From: Lamprocystis purpurea DSM 4197
GTDB lineage: Bacteria > Pseudomonadota > Gammaproteobacteria > Chromatiales > Chromatiaceae
Assembly: GCF_000379525.1 (NCBI RefSeq)
Contig: NZ_KB902499.1
Coordinates: forward strand, 1 to 64,000
DNA: 64,000 nt
Direction of reading: 5' to 3'
Part shown: positions 1 to 7,467 of the stretch, piece after piece
Layout of the letters: each line of letters starts with the position of its first letter
Position numbering within the stretch: position 1 is the first letter of the stretch
The notes under the pieces: generated by a model
The model's database searches: none
The model's input: the letters and a program-made list of their open reading frames with translations, nothing else
What the model was told of the DNA's origin: nothing
Translations under genes and position numbers: made by a program

Positions 1-149
1 GGGAAGCCGGCCTCGAGATAGGCTGAAGCCCGCTCGGCCAAGGCTTCGACCTGGGGTGTGGCCACGAAGGTGTCGCTCGCCTCGGGCTGCACATTATCAC
101 TGTTCATCGCGGGGACCTGGCCGGCAGCTTCCAAGGGTTCGACGCTCAT
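1..149 (-). CDS. gvpN: Gas vesicle protein GvpN, N-terminal part (cut by window edge)
   Basis: Only the first 49 codons are visible, reading leftward from an ATG at 147-149. The stretch just before the edge, RASAYLEAGFP, matches the segment that precedes the Walker A loop in GvpN, an AAA+ ATPase (MoxR-like) needed for gas vesicle enlargement. The ATP-binding loop itself lies outside the window. It follows gvpA and the gvpC-like gene on the same strand, which is the gvpA-gvpC-gvpN order known from cyanobacteria. The call rests on this short motif plus gene order. Confidence 0.7.
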   Translation of the reverse strand, partial: MSVEPLEAAGQVPAMNSDNVQPEASDTFVATPQVEALAERASAYLEAGF

Positions 150-297
150 TCTGGTTATCCTGGCTTGTAGGTATGGGGTATGACGAACGCATCGCACACC
201 CCGGCGAATGATTTGGTTTCCGTTTGGTTGTTCCTCGCTGCGTCGAGGCTCCGGTCAATCCTTTGACCTGGAAACTGCAATGCAGACCTCCGCGTCC

Positions 298-370
298 GGT
301 ACCTGGGCGCGCCGGTCCTGGCGCGACCAGTGTCTTGACGCGAAAGGCAACCGCGATAGACCCAGGTACC
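298..370 (-). repeat. Inverted repeat between gvpC-like gene and gvpN
   Basis: GGTACCTGGG at 298-307 is exactly complementary to CCCAGGTACC at 361-370, separated by 53 bases. It lies in the 234-base gap after the gvpC-like stop codon and before gvpN. It could form a long-looped stem in the RNA that limits read-through into gvpN, but there is no T-tract. Nothing else is seen in this gap. Confidence 0.35.
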
Positions 371-383
371 CAGTCTACTCCGA

Positions 384-1124
384 CTAGTCCTCGCTGACAT
401 CCTCTCGCTGCGTCCGCGACGGTGCGGCATCAGTCACGATCGGCGTCGGCGCGGGTTTCTCCGCGGGCTTTGGCGCTGGTTCCTTGTGCGCGGCAGCCTT
501 GTGCTGGGCCTTGGGTGCGGGTTTAGCCGCGGCCTTGGGGCTGACAGCGGGTGGCGGCGGGGCCGCCGGTTTCGTCGGTTCGCCGCGCCAGGCTTGACGA
601 GCCGCATGGCGCTCGCCGGCGAAGTCGCCGACCAATTGCTGCGTCTGCTGCTGGATGTCGGCGACGGCATGCACGATCTCGGAGACGAACGACTGGCCGG
701 CGGCCCGGACGTCCATCGCCATCACGCCGCGGGCGTGCCGGAAACCGTCCTGCATCTGGGCGACCTCATCGCGTAATGCGGCGGCGGCTTGGTCTCGTGC
801 GGTACGGGACTCGGCGGCAGACTGGGCAAGCGCTTCCCGGACGCTGGCCTGGCGGCTGGCGGCCGCGACGCGGATATCGGCGACAGCGCCCCCCAAGCGG
901 GCGAGAAAGGCGTTGCGGTCGGCCCGCGCGGCCTCGGCCATATCGGCGTGTTGATCACGGAAGTTGGCCTGGAGCGACTCCACATTGCTCTTCAAATCGC
1001 TGATGAAGGCGTGCGCGGTGTCGGTGACTTCCTGGCGGGTGTCGGCAATCAGGGTTTGGCGGGCGATGCGATCGGATTGGATCTCGTCGCGCAGCCGCCC
1101 CATGTCTTCGGTAAAACGGCCCAT
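384..1124 (-). CDS. gvpC: GvpC-like gas vesicle surface protein
   Basis: A 246-residue protein, placed directly after gvpA and before gvpN, the position of gvpC in cyanobacteria. Residues about 1-175 are continuous amphipathic helix rich in Ala, Gln, Arg and Asp, with repeated F-x-x-x-L/hydrophobic spacing that resembles the 33-residue repeats of GvpC, which clamps the outside of the GvpA shell. Residues about 180-235 form a Pro/Ala/Lys-rich basic tail that I do not know from classical GvpC. An AGGAG sits eight bases before the ATG. The assignment rests on position, helical composition and weak repeat periodicity, not on a recognised strict motif; another helical structural Gvp protein is the alternative. 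Confidence 0.6.
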   Translation of the reverse strand: MGRFTEDMGRLRDEIQSDRIARQTLIADTRQEVTDTAHAFISDLKSNVESLQANFRDQHADMAEAARADRNAFLARLGGAVADIRVAAASRQASVREALAQSAAESRTARDQAAAALRDEVAQMQDGFRHARGVMAMDVRAAGQSFVSEIVHAVADIQQQTQQLVGDFAGERHAARQAWRGEPTKPAAPPPPAVSPKAAAKPAPKAQHKAAAHKEPAPKPAEKPAPTPIVTDAAPSRTQREDVSED

Positions 1125-1230
1125 TGTTTGCTCCTAACTATCACATTGCGGAATTGGACCTGGAGCAGGCGGGTCCCCGCGCAGCCCAATCACCAGGTTC
1201 GGCGCGGCTTGCCACCTGACCCGGTGGGAA

Positions 1231-1270
1231 GTGTCGCTCGGGGTCGATGCCTCATGCATCGGAGCGACAC
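1231..1270 (-). terminator. Stem-loop between gvpA and gvpC-like gene
   Basis: GTGTCGCTC at 1231-1239 pairs with GAGCGACAC at 1262-1270, and CGATGC at 1245-1250 pairs with GCATCG at 1256-1261 around a five-base loop, giving a 15-bp stem with one five-base bulge. It begins 23 bases after the gvpA stop codon. There is no clean U-tract, so a partial terminator or 3'-stabilising hairpin that makes the gvpA message much more abundant than the downstream genes is more likely than a full stop. Confidence 0.6.
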
Positions 1271-1292
1271 CCCCAAGGCACGAGACGCTCGA

Positions 1293-1511
1293 TCAGGCCG
1301 GAGCGGCTGCCGGAGCGGTGAGGCCGATGGCCTCGGCATACTTCAGGTAGGTCTCGACCGACGCGATGACCACACGGGCTTCAACGGCGAGCAGCTCGAT
1401 ACCGACCAGGGAGACCTTCAACCACGCATCGATCACGATGCCCTTGTCGAGGATGCGGTCAACAACTTCGGCCAGGCTGGAGGAATCAGTAGAGTTGGCG
1501 ACTTTTGCCAT
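1293..1511 (-). CDS. gvpA: Gas vesicle structural protein GvpA
   Basis: This 72-residue protein forms the ribs of the gas vesicle shell. The sequence is the highly conserved GvpA core: [19 protein letters not shown], then [19 protein letters not shown], then [13 protein letters not shown], ending in a short Ala/Pro tail. The length is normal for GvpA. I chose the ATG at 1509-1511 because AGAGGT stands before it and because MAKV is the usual N-terminus; an in-frame start further upstream would add residues never seen in GvpA. It is preceded by a long leader with a sigma-54-type promoter and followed by a stable stem-loop, both consistent with high, regulated expression. Confidence 0.97.
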   Translation of the reverse strand: MAKVANSTDSSSLAEVVDRILDKGIVIDAWLKVSLVGIELLAVEARVVIASVETYLKYAEAIGLTAPAAAPA

Positions 1512-1707
1512 TTTCGTAGACCTCTGAACGTCGAAATAATTGCACGGGATGTGCGCCTTAAGCGATGCTGCCGGCCTTTGAGTCAACAGCGCGGGTCCGT
1601 TCGCACCAGCCCCAGCCGATCGTACCCCGTGGACCGCTGCAGACTGCTTGCGGGTTCAGGGAATGTCGGTGCGGCATCCTGCCGGTCTGTTCGCTTGTCT
1701 GTATTTA

Positions 1708-1723
1708 AGCATTCGCCGTGCCA
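1708..1723 (-). promoter_or_regulatory. Sigma-54 (RpoN) promoter upstream of gvpA
   Basis: On the minus strand the bases read TGGCACG-GCGA-ATGCT, against the RpoN consensus TGGCACG-N4-TTGCW: the -24 element is perfect, the -12 GC and its exact spacing are present, and one T is replaced by A. Transcription would start near 1697, leaving a leader of about 185 bases before gvpA. An NtrC-type activator is encoded in the same cluster. The rest of the gap 1512-1877 shows no gene; I did not find a convincing enhancer palindrome by eye. Confidence 0.75.
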
Positions 1724-1877
1724 AGGCTTGATACGCTCTGTCTCGGAATGTGACACATCGCTCAAGCAATGACTTAGCGGGATCTTTACAGGGAGGGGTG
1801 ATGACCCGCGCCGGATTCGCAGTGCCGGGATATGGAGTGTCTTCCATAAACGGGGTGACGGTTCCATAGTGACCCGG

Positions 1878-2300
1878 CTAGGCCGCGACCACCCGATCGA
1901 TCAGCGCGAGGATCTCCTGATGGAGGAAAGGCTTGGCGACGAAGCCCTGAATCAGCCCGCTCTTGAGGGCTTGTTCGACGACCGGATCATCGGAAAAGAA
2001 GTAACCGGAGATCAGAATCACGAACGGATCGTGCTGGACGCGTCGCAGGTGCTCGATGAGCACCGGACCTTCGATATCCGGCAGTTTCGCATCCACGAAC
2101 ACGGCGCAGTAGCGATTATGGCGGCTCAGTTCAATCGCTTCCTGACCACAGCCGGCGTGATGCGAGCGAAATCCGCGCTGCGCAATCAGTCGCCCCAGTA
2201 TCCAGTTGATATCCGGTTCGTCGTCGACGGTGAGAAAGGTGGGGGTCTCCGGCGCGAATACCGGGGGCGGACCTTCTGCGACTGCCGAAGATGTGGTCAT
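1878..2300 (-). CDS. Single-domain response regulator (CheY-like)
   Basis: About 140 residues forming one receiver domain: the acidic pocket is in VDDEPD, the phosphoacceptor Asp is in VDAKLPD, and the switch Ser/Thr and Lys positions are in LISGY and FVAKPF. No output domain follows. The ATG at 2298-2300 is preferred over a TTG four codons upstream. It lies 61 bases after the PAS histidine kinase on the same strand, which makes that kinase its likely partner. With the NtrC-type regulator at the head of the cluster this gives two possible phosphoacceptors for one kinase; this small one could be a phosphate sink or a diffusible effector. Confidence 0.85.
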   Translation of the reverse strand: MTTSSAVAEGPPPVFAPETPTFLTVDDEPDINWILGRLIAQRGFRSHHAGCGQEAIELSRHNRYCAVFVDAKLPDIEGPVLIEHLRRVQHDPFVILISGYFFSDDPVVEQALKSGLIQGFVAKPFLHQEILALIDRVVAA

Positions 2301-2361
2301 ACGAAAACGCAACGGTCAGCGATCATTAAAGACGTGGCCATCCTCGAGATCATCGATGTCC

Positions 2362-3852
2362 TCAAGCCAATGGCAAATGAACGCAGAAGCAGGTGCCGAT
2401 CCCGGGTTCGCTTTCCACCTCGATGCGTCCGTGGTGTTGTTGGATGATCGAGTAGCAGATGGAGAGGCCGAGCCCGGTGCCTTTGCCGACGGGTGAGCGG
2501 GTGTAGAACGGGTCGAAGATCTTGCCGATATCCGCGGGATCGATGCCGACGCCGGTGTCGACGATGCGCACCAGGACTTCCTCACCCTCACCGTCCAGCG
2601 ACAGGCTCAGCAGACCGCCGTTGGGCATGGCGGCGATGGCATTGAGCAGGATATTGATGAAGGCCTGTTCGAGCAGGCTGGGTACGCCGCGTACCGCCAG
2701 GGATTGAGGGCAGAATTCGGTCTCGATGTCGAGCTGGTTGAGATGCGCCTGGTGACTGACGACGGACAGCGCCTGGGTAAGCAAGGCCATCGGGTCGATC
2801 CGGGTCATTTTCTCAGCGGCCGACGAGCGGGCGAAACGCAGCAGGTTCTCGATGATCTCGGACGCCTTATGGATGCCGGCGATGGTCTTTTCGACACATT
2901 CGCGGCGCAGTTCCGGGTCCAGGTCGTCATCACGCAGGAACTGGGCCGCGGATGAGCACACCGCCAGCGGGTTGCGGATCTCGTGGGCGATGCCGCCGGC
3001 CATGACCCCCAGGGCGGCGAGTTTCTGGGATTGGAGTAACTGGGTTTCCAAACGATGGCGCTCGCTGAGATCCCGTCCGGCGGCCACCATGCCGGTGGTC
3101 TCACCGTCGGCGTTGCGCATCGGCGCGAGCGTCCAGGATACCGCGATGCGCTCCTCGGACAGGGTGATCAGTGCCCACTCGGCCATCCGGCTGGCCGTCA
3201 GCGTGGGACTTTCCGCGAGCGCCTGTTCGATCTCCCGGCGGTCCGTCGGGGCGAAGAACTCCGACAGGCCGCGACCGATCACCTCGGCGGCCAGATAGCC
3301 CGTGAGCCGTTCCGCGGCCTTGTTCCAACTGAGGATGTGGCCGCGGTTGTCGGTTGAGACGAGGATATCGCTGGCGCTTTCCACCACGCTGGCAAGATGG
3401 CGCTCCACGCGTTGGATGTCCTGGCTGAGCCGCACCTGCTCGGTGATGTCCTCCATGAGAAACAGGGCGTACTGGACCTGATCGTTCCAATTGAAGGGCA
3501 AGGCACGGAAATGGTAGGTCCGCATCGGCACGCCGGGGGCGCGGAAAGTCATCCGCTGGGAGCGGCTTTGCTCGTTGCGTTCAAACACCCGCCGCACGCA
3601 GTCGAGGATGCGGGTGCGCTCGACGATCGTCGGTGGGAAGACGTCCTCGAAGCGGTGGCCGATCGTGTCCTTGGGCGTGCGATTGCCTTTTTGCAGGAAA
3701 TTGCGATTTGCCATGACGATGCGCAGTCGGCTGTCCACCAGCAGGATCGAGGATGGAATCGCATCGAACAGTGTGCGAAACAGATTCTCGTAGGGTTCCC
3801 GGGCACCGTCCGCGTAGGCGCGGCCCGGATCAAGTGAAGGATCGGAGATCAT
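2362..3852 (-). CDS. PAS-domain histidine kinase in the gas vesicle cluster
   Basis: A 496-residue cytoplasmic kinase without membrane segments. Residues about 25-140 and 145-265 form two PAS domains (the second contains ILSWNKAAERLTGY), followed by a HisKA domain with the phosphorylated His in GGIAHEIRNPL and an HATPase domain with an N box (ILLNAI), G1 (DTGVGI) and G2 (GKGTGLGLS). This architecture is NtrB-like. Its ATG lies 23 bases inside the end of the preceding gvpL/F gene, so the two are probably translationally coupled. It is the obvious partner for the NtrC-type activator 1.5 kb upstream; the signal sensed by the PAS domains is unknown. Confidence 0.9.
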   Translation of the reverse strand: MISDPSLDPGRAYADGAREPYENLFRTLFDAIPSSILLVDSRLRIVMANRNFLQKGNRTPKDTIGHRFEDVFPPTIVERTRILDCVRRVFERNEQSRSQRMTFRAPGVPMRTYHFRALPFNWNDQVQYALFLMEDITEQVRLSQDIQRVERHLASVVESASDILVSTDNRGHILSWNKAAERLTGYLAAEVIGRGLSEFFAPTDRREIEQALAESPTLTASRMAEWALITLSEERIAVSWTLAPMRNADGETTGMVAAGRDLSERHRLETQLLQSQKLAALGVMAGGIAHEIRNPLAVCSSAAQFLRDDDLDPELRRECVEKTIAGIHKASEIIENLLRFARSSAAEKMTRIDPMALLTQALSVVSHQAHLNQLDIETEFCPQSLAVRGVPSLLEQAFINILLNAIAAMPNGGLLSLSLDGEGEEVLVRIVDTGVGIDPADIGKIFDPFYTRSPVGKGTGLGLSICYSIIQQHHGRIEVESEPGIGTCFCVHLPLA

Positions 3853-4588
3853 CGTCGATCGCTCCCACGAAATTGTAGGGCGGCCAGGGGCCGGTGATCA
3901 GACCGGTACCCGGGACCGCCGACTGATCCTGCTGTAAGCCCGCGACAAAGCGGGCGCTGACCTCGCGCGGCACGAGGAAATAGAGCGATAACAAGGAGTG
4001 CCCACCAATTTGTCCGAACTCTTCGCGCAGTTCACGGAAGAGCCCGGGCACGGCCCGTTCGAGCGTGCCCTTGGCGGCTTGTGCCCGCGCGATGGCTTGG
4101 GCCTCGCCGTTCAGGCGCTGGCGGATGGCGGCCAAGTGGCCGTGGCCGGGGCGCGGGTCCTGATCCGGCCGGGCCTGAGCGCCGGAGTGAGGGGGCGCAG
4201 GACGGGAACCGGTCGCCGCCAGAGTGGTGGCCGGCGGGTCAGGAAGCATCAGCCGGACGCCGAACTCAACGCAATCGGCGAGATGATCGAGCAGTGTGAG
4301 TAGCCGATCGCGGTGTTTGTCCAGGAGTGTCAGAATCGCCTGATCGCTCGCCAGGACGCAGCCGAAGCGCATGGGGATCAGGGTCTCGGTCTGGTGAATG
4401 CGCGCGATCAGGTCGGCATAGGCGGTCAGCCGGTCACTGTCGGCGCGGCGGATCGCGTCGGGTTCCACGTCGGCGACCAGCGCGCCCAAGTGATCCAGCG
4501 CGAGCATCCGCAGCCCCGCGGGTAGCGCCGGCGCGCGCGGCGGGTCACGCAGGATGCAGTGAAGCATCGGACGGGTGGTGGTCGTCAT
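3830..4588 (-). CDS. gvpL: Gas vesicle protein, GvpL/GvpF family (second copy)
   Basis: A 252-residue member of the GvpF/GvpL family, accessory proteins found in small amounts and thought to act in shell nucleation. Recognisable parts are the helical segment with IPMRFGCVLASDQAI and the C-terminal family signature GPWPPYNFV. The middle (residues about 118-150) is a Pro/Ala/His-rich linker. The start codon overlaps the stop of the other GvpF/L gene by four bases (ATGA), and its own end overlaps the histidine kinase gene. The two paralogues are diverged, so they probably play distinct roles; whether this one is L or F cannot be decided by eye. Confidence 0.85.
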   Translation of the reverse strand: MTTTTRPMLHCILRDPPRAPALPAGLRMLALDHLGALVADVEPDAIRRADSDRLTAYADLIARIHQTETLIPMRFGCVLASDQAILTLLDKHRDRLLTLLDHLADCVEFGVRLMLPDPPATTLAATGSRPAPPHSGAQARPDQDPRPGHGHLAAIRQRLNGEAQAIARAQAAKGTLERAVPGLFRELREEFGQIGGHSLLSLYFLVPREVSARFVAGLQQDQSAVPGTGLITGPWPPYNFVGAIDDDLRSFT

Positions 4589-5337
4589 GGTGCAACGCAG
4601 AAACTATAGAGGGGCCAGGGGCCGGAGCAATGCAGTTCGAGACCGTGCTCCGCGTAATCGATGCTGATCCGCGCGATTTCGGCATGGAGTGCCGGGGCGT
4701 TCACCGCGTCCACCAGACAGGCCCGATTGGCCACTGCCGGGTCGCGCGCCGGACGTTTGAGGACCGACGCGCAGTGTTGGAGCAGGCGTGGGTCGAGGTC
4801 GGCGATGAGTTGATTGAGCCAGGGGCCGATCGCCTGTTCGGCTTGGACCTTCTGGCGCTGACGTAAGAGGTAACCCCGCCCGCCGGAGGGTGCATCCGTA
4901 GTCTCGGGAAACAGCGCGCGCATCCGTCCGGCCAGTGCCCGGTCCTGGTCCAGCAGGACCTTGATGGCCCATTCTTCGCGCCCGGCCATGCGTGCGAAAA
5001 AATCGAGCAAGGTCCGCCGCCGGTGCGCGACCTCGATGGCGAGGGCCTGATCGGATGAGAAGAGGGTGGCGAACCGCAGGGGAAAGACGGTGGCGTGCGC
5101 CATGACCTGGGTGATCACGCGGTCGTGGGCCTCCAGGCGCGGCATCAGCCATTGCAGGTCCGCCAGCCGCCGTTCGGCAGCGTCGCCGGTGTAGCGATCC
5201 TGCGGGACCTCGCACAGGACAGCGTTCAGACCGGCGAGGGGGCGAACGACGATCGGGTCCTCCCAACCGCAGGCTGCGAAATCCAGATCAGTCGGCAGTG
5301 CGGCGGGAGCGAAACAGAAGCAATAAATGGCGCCCAT
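4585..5337 (-). CDS. gvpF: Gas vesicle protein, GvpF/GvpL family (first copy)
   Basis: A 250-residue protein of the GvpF/GvpL family. It begins with the beta-strand IYCFCFAP typical of the N-terminal domain, contains FPLRFATLFSSDQAL, the conserved EEWAIKVLLD and SGGRGYLLRQR segments, and ends with GPWPLYSF. These features are better conserved than in the neighbouring paralogue. It starts nine bases after the NtrC-type regulator stop and overlaps the next gene by four bases, so both are likely read from one message. Confidence 0.9.
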   Translation of the reverse strand: MGAIYCFCFAPAALPTDLDFAACGWEDPIVVRPLAGLNAVLCEVPQDRYTGDAAERRLADLQWLMPRLEAHDRVITQVMAHATVFPLRFATLFSSDQALAIEVAHRRRTLLDFFARMAGREEWAIKVLLDQDRALAGRMRALFPETTDAPSGGRGYLLRQRQKVQAEQAIGPWLNQLIADLDPRLLQHCASVLKRPARDPAVANRACLVDAVNAPALHAEIARISIDYAEHGLELHCSGPWPLYSFCVAP

Positions 5338-5346
5338 GGCGCTCCC

Positions 5347-6729
5347 TTAGGCGCTCAACCCGTAGGTCTTGAGCTTGGTATGAACCGTCTTGTAGTCCAC
5401 CTGGAGCAGCCGGGCGACCGCCGCCTTGTTGCCGTGGAGACGCTGCAGCGCCTCGAACAACACCTGACGCTCCACGTCCGCCATGCGTTTATGCACGATA
5501 TCCTTGAGGGACATGCCGGCATGGAACAGGTTGGCCACGGCGGACTCGGGCCGGTCGGAGTCAGTCTCCGGCAATGCCAGGTGCTCGATGTCGATGGTAT
5601 GGTTGGCAATCAGCACCGCCCGCCGGACGACGCTGCGCAACTGGCGCACGTTCCCCGGCCAGCGGAAGGCGAGCAGGGCCGCCGCGGCCTCGTCGCTGAA
5701 CTTGCTGACCTGCTTGTCCAGTTCGCGGTTGGCCTCGGCCAGAAAATCGTGCGCAATGTGCATGATATCGTCGGTGCGGGCGCGCAGCGGCGGGAGCGTG
5801 ATGCGATAGTCGCACAGCCGATAGAGCAAGTCCTCGCGGAAGGTCCCCTTGGTGACCGCATCCGCCAGGTCCCGGTTGCTGGCCGATACCAGGCGCACGT
5901 CGACCGGGATCGATTTGGTCCCGCCGACCCGGTAGATGACCCGCTCCTGCAACACCCGTAACAGCCGCGCCTGGGCGGACCAGGAGAGGTTGCCGATCTC
6001 GTCCAGGAAGAGGGTTCCGCCCTGGGCCGCCTCGAATTTGCCGGGCTGCTGCCGCTCCGCGCCGGTGAAGGCACCGCGCTCGTGACCGAACAGTTCGTTT
6101 TCGATCAGGGTGTCGGGAATGCTGCCGCAATCTACTGCAATGAAGGGAAATTTGCCGCGTGGGCTCAGGTCGTGGACCGCTCGCGCCACGACCTCCTTGC
6201 CGGCGCCGGTCTCGCCGAAAATGCTCACCGAGAAATCGGTGGGCGCCACCCGCTCGACGTCTTCGATGGTGCGGGTGATCGCCGGACTCGGTCCCATCCG
6301 TGCGCGCAAGCTGCCCGGTGCGCCCAGTCGGGGTGAGGGTCGCGGACAGCAGGTCAGCGCTTCCCGCACCTTGGACAACAGTCCTTGATTATCGAAGGGT
6401 TTGGCGAGATAGTCGAAGGCGCCTTCCTTGATTGCCACCACCGCGTTGGCAAGATCGGCAAAGCCGGTCAGCAGGATCACCGGGAGCCGTGCATCCGCGG
6501 TCTTGAGTCGGCGCAACAAATCGAGCCCGGTCATATCCGGCAGACAATAGTCGAGGATCGCGAGCCGCGGCCCACAGGTGCGGGCCAGAGAGATCGCTTC
6601 CTCGGCACTGCCGGCGGCGATGACCTGATAGCCGCCGCGCTGGAGCACCAACTGCAGCATCCGGCGTATGCCCTCCTCGTCATCGACCACCAGGACGACA
6701 TCGCCTGGACCGCTACTGGAACTGTTCAT
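5347..6729 (-). CDS. Sigma-54-dependent NtrC-family response regulator
   Basis: A 460-residue activator with three domains in order: a receiver (Asp in AILDYCLPD, Lys in YLAKPF), a sigma-54 interaction AAA+ domain (Walker A GETGAGKE, the sigma-54-contacting GAFTGA loop, Walker [11 protein letters not shown], arginine-finger region FREDLLYRL) and a Fis-type helix-turn-helix at the C-terminus ([20 protein letters not shown]). All residues needed to drive RpoN promoters are present. It heads the gas vesicle cluster, and a near-consensus RpoN promoter stands before gvpA, so gvpA is its most likely target. Confidence 0.93.
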   Translation of the reverse strand: MNSSSSGPGDVVLVVDDEEGIRRMLQLVLQRGGYQVIAAGSAEEAISLARTCGPRLAILDYCLPDMTGLDLLRRLKTADARLPVILLTGFADLANAVVAIKEGAFDYLAKPFDNQGLLSKVREALTCCPRPSPRLGAPGSLRARMGPSPAITRTIEDVERVAPTDFSVSIFGETGAGKEVVARAVHDLSPRGKFPFIAVDCGSIPDTLIENELFGHERGAFTGAERQQPGKFEAAQGGTLFLDEIGNLSWSAQARLLRVLQERVIYRVGGTKSIPVDVRLVSASNRDLADAVTKGTFREDLLYRLCDYRITLPPLRARTDDIMHIAHDFLAEANRELDKQVSKFSDEAAAALLAFRWPGNVRQLRSVVRRAVLIANHTIDIEHLALPETDSDRPESAVANLFHAGMSLKDIVHKRMADVERQVLFEALQRLHGNKAAVARLLQVDYKTVHTKLKTYGLSA

Positions 6730-7467
6730 GCTGTACTTCTCGCCGCGTGCTTATGAGCACTCCCGCTGGTGGGGAGGCCGACCGGTCTTACGCCGGCATC
6801 ATCAGGTCCAAAGAGTCGTGCGGGACCGCTTTGGACGGGCAAGGGATCGATCCTGTAGACCTGAGCCCTGGGCTCGGCCTGAGCCCCGGCCGTGGATCGC
6901 CGCCGCCATCCCGATGCTTCCGGGTTTGCCGACGCTTCCATGATTTGAAACAAGCGATCTTTCTGTAGCTGATCGGCCTGTCTTTGCTCTAGTCTAGCAA
7001 GATCCGCCCCCGACCGCCCGCACTCCCTGTCACGCTCGGCCGGCAGCCAGGGCCGCCCGGTCCCTGGATAGGGGGCGTGCGCGTGCCGCCCCGGGCGACT
7101 TGGCCGCGGGACAGCCGACAGAACGCCGGAGGCGCTCTCGCCAGGGCGGGTGACCCCAGGGGACGTGGTTGGGCGCCTCGGGGCAAAGGCGGTCTGCGGA
7201 TCAACCGCTCGCTACCGTGCCCGAGCGAGTCACGACGCGACGCCGCCGACGGCATCTGTCGAGTCGTGTTGCGGTCTGGTTGGCGCCGATATCGTCCCTG
7301 TCGATTTCAAGGCTAAGTGCCGCAATCCCGGAGGTCAAGACGAATCGCATGGCCTGAGCGATAGCCGTTGCGCGATGTGACGGACATCACACTATGCTGT
7401 TAAGCGCGCGTAACAAGCCGTAAGGCGTCACGTGTATCCACCGACTCGGCGCGGTGCGGGCATGGTG
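6730..7467. other. 738-base gap between gas vesicle cluster and diguanylate cyclase
   Basis: I see no credible gene on either strand; short open frames here are Arg/Pro-rich and lack ribosome binding sites. At 6996-7011 the minus strand has a weak GG-N10-GC arrangement with TTGCT, a poor RpoN promoter candidate 267 bases before the NtrC-type gene. A CRP-like palindrome lies at 7376-7391. The promoter of the gas vesicle regulator operon must lie here but cannot be placed. Confidence 0.4.
7376..7391. promoter_or_regulatory. CRP/Vfr-like palindromic site
   Basis: TGTGA-CGGACA-TCACA is a perfect pair of CRP half-sites with the standard six-base spacer. It lies 77 bases after the diguanylate cyclase stop codon and about 650 bases before the NtrC-type gene, an unexpected place because neither flanking gene starts nearby. 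It may serve an unrecognised small RNA or be chance. Confidence 0.4.

Noticed and set aside
6726..6953. 75-codon minus-strand frame just upstream of the NtrC-type regulator
   Set aside because: Low-complexity Arg/Pro/Ala composition and overlap with the likely leader of the operon.
6996..7011. Possible sigma-54 promoter before the NtrC-type gene
   Set aside because: The -12 TTGCT and GG-N10-GC spacing fit, but the -24 half has three mismatches; kept only as a remark in the gap entry.
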